Below, piece by piece: positions 28,245-32,262 of a DNA stretch of 32,262 nucleotides. Source of the DNA: Saprospiraceae bacterium (GTDB taxonomy: Bacteria > Bacteroidota > Bacteroidia > Chitinophagales > Saprospiraceae); the NCBI GenBank assembly GCA_020629965.1, contig JAHDCG010000028.1, forward strand, positions 23,187-55,448. The letters run 5' to 3'. Within the stretch, counting starts at the first letter, position 1. Every line of letters begins with the position of its first letter. Both the position numbers and the translations under genes were made by a program. The notes below the pieces were generated by a model. The model had not been told where the DNA came from and ran no database searches. It was given only the letters and a program-made list of their open reading frames with translations.

Positions 28245-28396
28245 CCCTAAATCGGTGTCTTTTAAACGAACCCTAAATTAGTGTCCGTAGTACCCTAAAT
28301 TGGTGTCTTTTAGCCCTAAATCCGTGTCCTTTAACCCTAAATTGGTGTCTTGAAGCCCTAAATTAGTGTCCTTTAACCCTAAATCCGTGTCCTTTA
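28245..28396. repeat. Seven direct iterons of the replication origin
   Basis: Seven copies of CCCTAAATNNGTGTCYTTTA begin at 28245, 28271, 28293, 28314, 28335, 28356 and 28377. The last five are spaced exactly 21 bp, about two helical turns, so bound initiators would sit on one face. The first two are slightly irregular (26- and 22-bp steps), and the second and fifth diverge at their 3' ends. The two variable central bases are TA, TG, CC or CG. They lie directly upstream of rep. Confidence 0.93.
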
Positions 28397-28536
28397 GGCT
28401 TGTAAGTAGCTGTTAATCAAATTATTACAAGCCCGGAAAGCTATTAAAGCTTATAAAGGTCTTTTAAAGCAGACAAACACGGAAAACCGGTACTGTTTGT
28501 TTGTTATTTTATAAAATTATGTATGTGTTTTTCCTT
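28397..28536. other. AT-rich spacer, probable origin unwinding region
   Basis: About 140 bp between the direct iterons and the inverted ones, rich in TTAA, TTATAAA and TTTTATAAAATTAT. It contains a small ACAAACA (28473-28479) / TGTTTGT (28494-28500) inverted repeat. Its position fits the DNA unwinding element of an iteron origin. I could not find a convincing DnaA box. Confidence 0.5.
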
Positions 28537-28613
28537 TAAAAGACACTAATTTAGGGTAAGAAGCATTTTTTACTCCCCAAAAAGCCGTTTCCCAAAGGAC
28601 ACCAATTTAGGGT
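28537..28613. repeat. Two iteron copies in inverted orientation
   Basis: TAAAAGACACTAATTTAGGG starts at 28537 and AAAGGACACCAATTTAGGGT at 28594. Each is the reverse complement of an iteron. They lie just downstream of the partition genes. Inverted copies are used in some Rep_3 plasmids for repression or copy-number handcuffing, which is an inference here. Confidence 0.85.
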
Positions 28614-28620
28614 TAAGCCG

Positions 28621-28854
28621 CTACGCAAGGGCATCTTGAATTAATTCCGTGACAAAATTCTTCATAGTCATTCCTCTTTCCGCCGAGACGGTTTTGATTT
28701 TTGTGTGCATGCTTTCCGGCATCTCGATAATCAGTCGTTTCACTTTTTCCGAATGTACGGCATGGACGATTTTTTCAATCTCTTTGACATCCTTTTTGGA
28801 TTTGCGCGAAGAGCGCAGCGTACCGGACAGGCCGATTTTTTTATCCTTATTCAT
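28621..28854 (-). CDS. Ribbon-helix-helix partition protein (ParG/CopG-like)
   Basis: A 77-aa basic protein. The N-terminal ~35 residues are Lys/Arg/Ser-rich (SGTLRSSRKSKKD) and probably flexible. The C-terminal half fits a ribbon-helix-helix fold: strand KRLIIEMPES, helix MHTKIKTVSAERG, turn MTMKN, helix FVTELIQDAL. The start overlaps the 3' end of parA by 8 nt, so the two are translationally coupled. In ParFG-type systems such a protein binds the centromere, stimulates the ParA ATPase through its tail and represses the operon. A CopG-type repressor or antitoxin is the alternative, but no toxin gene is adjacent. Confidence 0.85.
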   Translation of the reverse strand: MNKDKKIGLSGTLRSSRKSKKDVKEIEKIVHAVHSEKVKRLIIEMPESMHTKIKTVSAERGMTMKNFVTELIQDALA

Positions 28855-29506
28855 AAGCCTTCAAAATTTTTTCAACTTCTTTTCCGAATTCCTCGGTTTC
28901 TTTAATCGCCTTCGGGTCGTTCCATTCCAAAGCACTCATGCCCTGCACCGTAGAAATCTTGTAGGCATTGCGATACGCGAGTTTGGATTTCAGCACACCG
29001 ACTTCGTACTCCTCCCCCATTTCTTTTATTGCTTCCAAAAATTCTTTGTGGAGGTTGATTCGCGGGTTGTACATGGATAAAAAGACGTAAGCGGGTATTC
29101 TCTCGCCTTTTACGTTCATGACCTCATCGTAACGCTCTAAAAATTGCTCTACCGACCACAAATCAAATCCCGACACCAAAGCCGGAATAATCAGCAAGTC
29201 CGAATACAGCATCGTGTAACTGCTTTTTTGCGCCAATCCGGGACTCGTGTCGATGATGACGTAGTCATAATCATCGTGCAGTTTGTTAATGTTGCGCTGC
29301 AACTGTTTGGGGTCCATCATGCTGACCACCGTGATTTCGGGTAAGTCCTCACTGCGCAGACCCGACCACCGAGCGACCGAACCGTTCACATCGGTATCTA
29401 TGATACAAACCTTCTTCCCTTTTCCGGCGAAATAGGTGGCCAGCAGTAAAGTCGTTCCGGATTTATTGGAACCGCCCTTACTTGTTATCGAACTGATTAT
29501 TGCCAT
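28847..29506 (-). CDS. parA: ParA-type partition ATPase
   Basis: A 219-aa protein of the short ParA/ParF class, without an N-terminal DNA-binding domain. The deviant Walker A is KGGSNKSGTT (residues 10-19), with signature Lys10 and catalytic Lys15. The usual Gly before the catalytic Lys is Asn. The A' motif is IDTDVNGSVARW, as in ParA proteins that use Asp for the switch. Walker B is YDYVIIDTSPG. I start at the ATG at 29506; a TTG two codons upstream is possible. It is the first gene of a two-gene operon with the ribbon-helix-helix protein. Its start abuts the first of five AT-rich repeat elements, which fits autoregulation. It would position plasmid copies on the nucleoid before division. 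Confidence 0.92.
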   Translation of the reverse strand: MAIISSITSKGGSNKSGTTLLLATYFAGKGKKVCIIDTDVNGSVARWSGLRSEDLPEITVVSMMDPKQLQRNINKLHDDYDYVIIDTSPGLAQKSSYTMLYSDLLIIPALVSGFDLWSVEQFLERYDEVMNVKGERIPAYVFLSMYNPRINLHKEFLEAIKEMGEEYEVGVLKSKLAYRNAYKISTVQGMSALEWNDPKAIKETEEFGKEVEKILKAYE

Positions 29507-29510
29507 ATAC

Positions 29511-29560
29511 AAATGTACATTTATGATTAATATTTATGAATTTATGCAAATGTATATCTT
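29511..29560. repeat. Partition-site element A
   Basis: It has the AAATGTACATTTATGATTA start, ATATTTATGAATTT centre and AATGTATAT end. It lies at the 5' end of parA, 5 bp from the ATG. By manual alignment about 41 of 50 positions match element E. CAAATGTA at 29547-29554 reads TACATTTG on the minus strand and could be a -7 box for parA. Confidence 0.75.
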
Positions 29561-29732
29561 AATCTTTAAACAAGTAAAGATATCAGACAAAAAGTTAAAA
29601 TTTTACGCGTCGCTCCGTTATCATTTCTTGGGGTTTGATTCGGAATGCTCTTTTCTTTTTCATCAATGCTTATCGACGGTATTTTTCTCACTGCCTGTCG
29701 GAATGTTACCGGTTGATTTGATTTATAAACAT

Positions 29733-29786
29733 ATTTGTACATACTTGATGAATATTTATTAAAATATGATAATGTACATTTGTACA
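29733..29786. repeat. Partition-site element B
   Basis: It has TTTGTACAT at one end, a GAATATTTATTAAAATAT centre and AATGTACATTTGTACA at the other end. The centre and right end align with element A without gaps. Confidence 0.7.
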
Positions 29787-30060
29787 GACTGACCTGTAAA
29801 TTGATTACGGATTGTCGGGCAAAAAACCTTGCTGATTGCGGTGTGCTTTCAGAATGGAATACATTTGTTTCCGACTTAAGATGTTACTTTTCCGTTTGAA
29901 TACCGATTAAGACCCGTTCGGTCGGTTCCGGGTTGTTGCTGCTTTCACTTGTGAGGGTAAGTTGTGTAAGTAAAAAGTCGGCTGTAATTTTTTTTCTTAT
30001 TCACCCCGGGTCTCTTTTGTGCCGGATAAAAAAATATAACGGTAACAAAAGCCCGTCTGC

Positions 30061-30120
30061 ATATTTATACAAAAGCAATTAATATTTATAAAAATATTCA
30101 AATGTACATTTATACATTTT
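30061..30120. repeat. Partition-site element C
   Basis: It carries AATTAATATTTATAAAAATA, then CAAATGTACATTTATACA. It has the same order and spacing of the centre and right-hand ATGTACAT palindrome as in A and B. Confidence 0.7.
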
Positions 30121-30326
30121 AAGAAGAATTTACAATAGTTGTTCAACGGCGTCTTCGTTTTTGTCGAAAACAAGGTTTGCCGAAACTAAGCCGGAGGTGA
30201 TGATTGTTGACAAGCAGACTCTGAGCAAATGACACGAAGAGGGCAGGGGGGCAACTCACCGAAAAATGATTTTCACGGACTTTATCAAAACAGGTCGTCT
30301 TATCAAAACAATCTGACCTTATCAGG

Positions 30327-30370
30327 AATGTACAAATACATAAATGTATAAATTCTTAAATTAATATGAA
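30327..30370. repeat. Partition-site element D (diverged)
   Basis: It has AATGTACAAATACATAAATG, then TATAAATTCTTAAATTAATATGAA. The ATGTAC end is kept but the centre is diverged, so this is the weakest member of the set. Confidence 0.5.
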
Positions 30371-30417
30371 AACTACGGCTGCCGCCGCAAAAAAGAAACC
30401 GGCCGCCGAAAATATTA

Positions 30418-30467
30418 AAATGTACATTTATAATTTATATTTATGATTTTGTATAATTGTATATCGA
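30418..30467. repeat. Partition-site element E
   Basis: It has AAATGTACATTTATAATTTA, ATATTTATGATTTTG and AATTGTATATCGA. It is the closest match to element A, and the two delimit the 960-bp repeat zone. Confidence 0.75.
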
Positions 30468-30983
30468 AAAGGTGTACGTTGAAACTCTGCAACGGACTTC
30501 TAATTATGAACACAAATTCAATTTGAAGCCGAATATAAGCCGCAGGAGAGAAGATAATTTTAAAAACGGCACTTATGTAATCGAGACCTTAAAATGGCTT
30601 AAAATAAAATTTATAATTTTTCATATATGTTTTGTGAGAAAAATAAATTACGGCTACGAAAGTTTGCGATTTCGCATAAATCCCCTTGAACCGTCTTTGC
30701 GCTTTCAACGATTTCCGCCGCCGAAACCGGACCGCTCTATTTTATCAAAAGTCGTCGTACAAATATCCGCCGAATACCCATACGATGATTTTACAATTAA
30801 CAACCTTGCATACCCTTCACAGCAAAAAACTTCCGGACACATAACACCGACAAACCCTGTGTTTTACTTACTTAATCCCGTTTTTGGACAGTTTTGCGAC
30901 CTCTAATGACTATACGTAAACCCCGTTTTCGGTTATCTTCCCGAAATTTACCACTTCACACAACAGCCGTAAACCGATTTTAT

Positions 30984-30991
30984 TAAATTTG
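30984..30991 (+). promoter_or_regulatory. Candidate -7 box for the gene at 31009
   Basis: TAAATTTG matches the Bacteroidota -7 consensus TAnnTTTG. No TTTG is seen at the expected -33 spacing, so this rests on one element. It implies a leader of about 10-15 nt. Confidence 0.35.
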
Positions 30992-31008
30992 TAGAAAGTC
31001 GTTTGACC

Positions 31009-32262
31009 ATGAAAAGCAACGCTGCATTTATCTCCTTTTTTCTTCCGTTTTTTCTTCTGTTTTTACCGACGGAAAAACCTGCGCCGACTCCGCCGGCGGC
31101 GCAAAATGCGGCGGTCGTGTCGACTCCGTTCGGCTGTCAACCGGAATTTTACCATACCTACAACGGCACCTTATTCGGCGTGCCTTTCGACGGTATTATC
31201 GGTACTTACGACACCGACGAAAGTCTGCTGCCTGAGTTTCATGACGATTATTCTTTCATCGCAGCCACCGGTTTTAACGTCAACGCCACGGCTTTCAACC
31301 CCATCGATAACTACCTCTACGCCATCCGCGCCTCCAACGAACACCTGCTGCGCATTTGTAGTGACGGTACGCTTATCGACTTGGGCGACATCGGCTTGGG
31401 GGGCATTTTCGGCAACAATGTCGTCTGCGGTGCTTTCGACCCCGCGGGCAACTATTATGTGCGCACGGGCGGCAACGGCGACAACGACATCGCGGTCATC
31501 AGCGGCGCGGATACGGGCGTCCCGACCGTAACGGTTGTGACTCCGCCGGCGGCCATTGAAGCTAAAGATTGGGCGTACAGTACGGCGGACGGCAATTTTT
31601 ACGGCGTGCACGGCAGCACGATTTACGGCTATAATCCCGTGAGCAACACCGTCACCGCAGGACCTTTAGCCAACTTAGACGGCGACCTCAGCGGTGTCGG
31701 CGACACATTTACCGACGGCAACGTATTCGGTGCCGCTTTTTCCGCCAACGACGGATTTGTGTACGTGGCAAACGGCAGGTCCGGCAATATTTATCGACTC
31801 AACACCGCCGTCAACGAAGCGCATTTCGTCATACAAGGTCCTGCGGACAACAGCGCGTATGACGGCGCATCTTGTTTCGACGCGCCGCCGCCCTTTCCCT
31901 TGATTTGCTCCTTTGACGATGAAATATGCGTTTCTTCCTCCGGCGTCGGTTCCGCTTTCATTTTGACTAATGATTTAGTCAATCAAACGGCTGATTTTCC
32001 CTCCTTCGCCATTGTCAACGGCACTTATACGGAACTAACCGCGCCCGCTTTCGGCAGCACCTCGTACAATGCCGCTACGGGAGAACTGACCTACACGGCA
32101 AGCGGCACGGTACAAGCCGACACATGGAAATATAAAATCTGCGGCACGCCGACCCTCGACGGACAGACGATTTGCGACTACGCCTACATCACCGTCGTTC
32201 CCGCCGTCAACGACCCGATTTTTACCTTAACCGACACTTACTGCGAAGGAGAAACGACCGAC
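31009..32262 (+). CDS. Secreted protein with DUF6923-like propeller region (3' end outside window)
   Basis: The frame opens at the ATG at 31009 and is still open at the right edge, 418 codons later. The N-terminus MKSNAAFISFFLPFFLLFLP is a signal or membrane-anchor-like segment, followed by a Pro/Ala-rich stretch. Residues about 40-300 have the repeated pattern of DUF6923-type beta-propellers (ATAFNPIDNYLYAIR, LLRICSDGT, CGAFDPAGNYYVR, AAFSANDGFVYVANG, NIYRLN). Residues about 305-400 look like an Ig/cadherin-like domain. A second PKD/SprB-type domain starts at the edge (TLTDTYCEGE). Its N-terminal plan resembles the 3021-aa protein rather than the cohesin-like set. The C-terminus and any T9SS domain are unseen. 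Confidence 0.85.
   Translation, partial: MKSNAAFISFFLPFFLLFLPTEKPAPTPPAAQNAAVVSTPFGCQPEFYHTYNGTLFGVPFDGIIGTYDTDESLLPEFHDDYSFIAATGFNVNATAFNPIDNYLYAIRASNEHLLRICSDGTLIDLGDIGLGGIFGNNVVCGAFDPAGNYYVRTGGNGDNDIAVISGADTGVPTVTVVTPPAAIEAKDWAYSTADGNFYGVHGSTIYGYNPVSNTVTAGPLANLDGDLSGVGDTFTDGNVFGAAFSANDGFVYVANGRSGNIYRLNTAVNEAHFVIQGPADNSAYDGASCFDAPPPFPLICSFDDEICVSSSGVGSAFILTNDLVNQTADFPSFAIVNGTYTELTAPAFGSTSYNAATGELTYTASGTVQADTWKYKICGTPTLDGQTICDYAYITVVPAVNDPIFTLTDTYCEGETTD

Larger units (their letters stand above)
29507..31008. other. AT-rich gene-free partition/upstream region
   Basis: About 1.5 kb with no supported gene. The first 960 bp carry five copies of a ~50-bp AT-rich element (listed separately). Near 30283-30325 there are close copies of TTATCAAAACA. 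A frame at 30457-30906 has a TTG start, overlaps the last repeat element and has no family resemblance, so I do not call it. The rest, 30468-31008, probably holds the promoter of the gene at 31009. Confidence 0.6.

Noticed and set aside
28245-28396. Regular short repeats considered as a CRISPR array or as CCCTAAA telomere-like DNA
   Set aside because: The 20-bp units are nearly contiguous at 21-bp steps with no spacers, and sit directly upstream of a Rep_3 gene, so they are iterons. The telomere likeness is coincidental.
28621-28854. The ribbon-helix-helix protein as an antitoxin
   Set aside because: There is no adjacent toxin gene. It overlaps parA and lies in a partition context.
30457-30906. 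A 149-codon plus-strand open frame in the partition region
   Set aside because: It has a TTG start inside repeat element E, no family resemblance and a skewed composition, so it is more likely chance in AT-rich DNA.

Overview
The window looks like part of a Bacteroidota replicon, most likely of the Saprospiria/Lewinella type and most likely a plasmid. Three things suggest this. Five very large secreted proteins are built from thrombospondin type 3 (TSP3), Ig/PKD/SprB-like and carbohydrate-binding-like modules. One of them ends in a type B (gliding-motility-associated) sorting domain of the type IX secretion system (T9SS). A compact rep/par plasmid backbone lies beside them. The taxon is inferred from architecture only; no rRNA or tRNA gene is visible.

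Layout. (1) Positions 1-21200, minus strand: three giant secreted proteins in tandem, each with its own signal peptide and separated by about 250-280 bp. In transcription order they are a 3021-aa multidomain binding protein (21200->12135), a 1999-aa protein with 13 Ig-like repeats (11857->5858), and a TSP3 protein of at least 1868 aa that runs off the left edge (5606->1). (2) 21201-22240: about 1 kb between divergent genes, with no convincing gene. (3) 22241-27040, plus strand: a 1599-aa protein with three copies of a cohesin-like domain, SprB-like repeats and a T9SS type B C-terminal domain, followed by a strong hairpin. (4) 27164-29506, minus strand: a plasmid backbone made of a Rep_3/RepB-type initiator, an iteron origin (seven direct and two inverted iterons), a ribbon-helix-helix partition protein and a ParA ATPase. 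(5) 29507-31008: an AT-rich gene-free stretch with five copies of a ~50-bp element, the likely partition centromere. (6) 31009->end, plus strand: the start of another secreted protein with a DUF6923-like propeller region.

How the parts may fit together. The same ~145-residue N-terminal domain occurs five times across three of the giant proteins and resembles cohesin in layout. Two of the giants end in a related ~280-residue module carrying paired dockerin-like loops (DxNxDG...GPxND). A cohesin/dockerin-like, calcium-dependent surface assembly carried on a plasmid is therefore a reasonable but untested hypothesis. No catalytic domain is recognisable in any of the giants, so adhesion, scaffolding or glycan binding is more likely than degradation. 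The rep/par genes would maintain the replicon.
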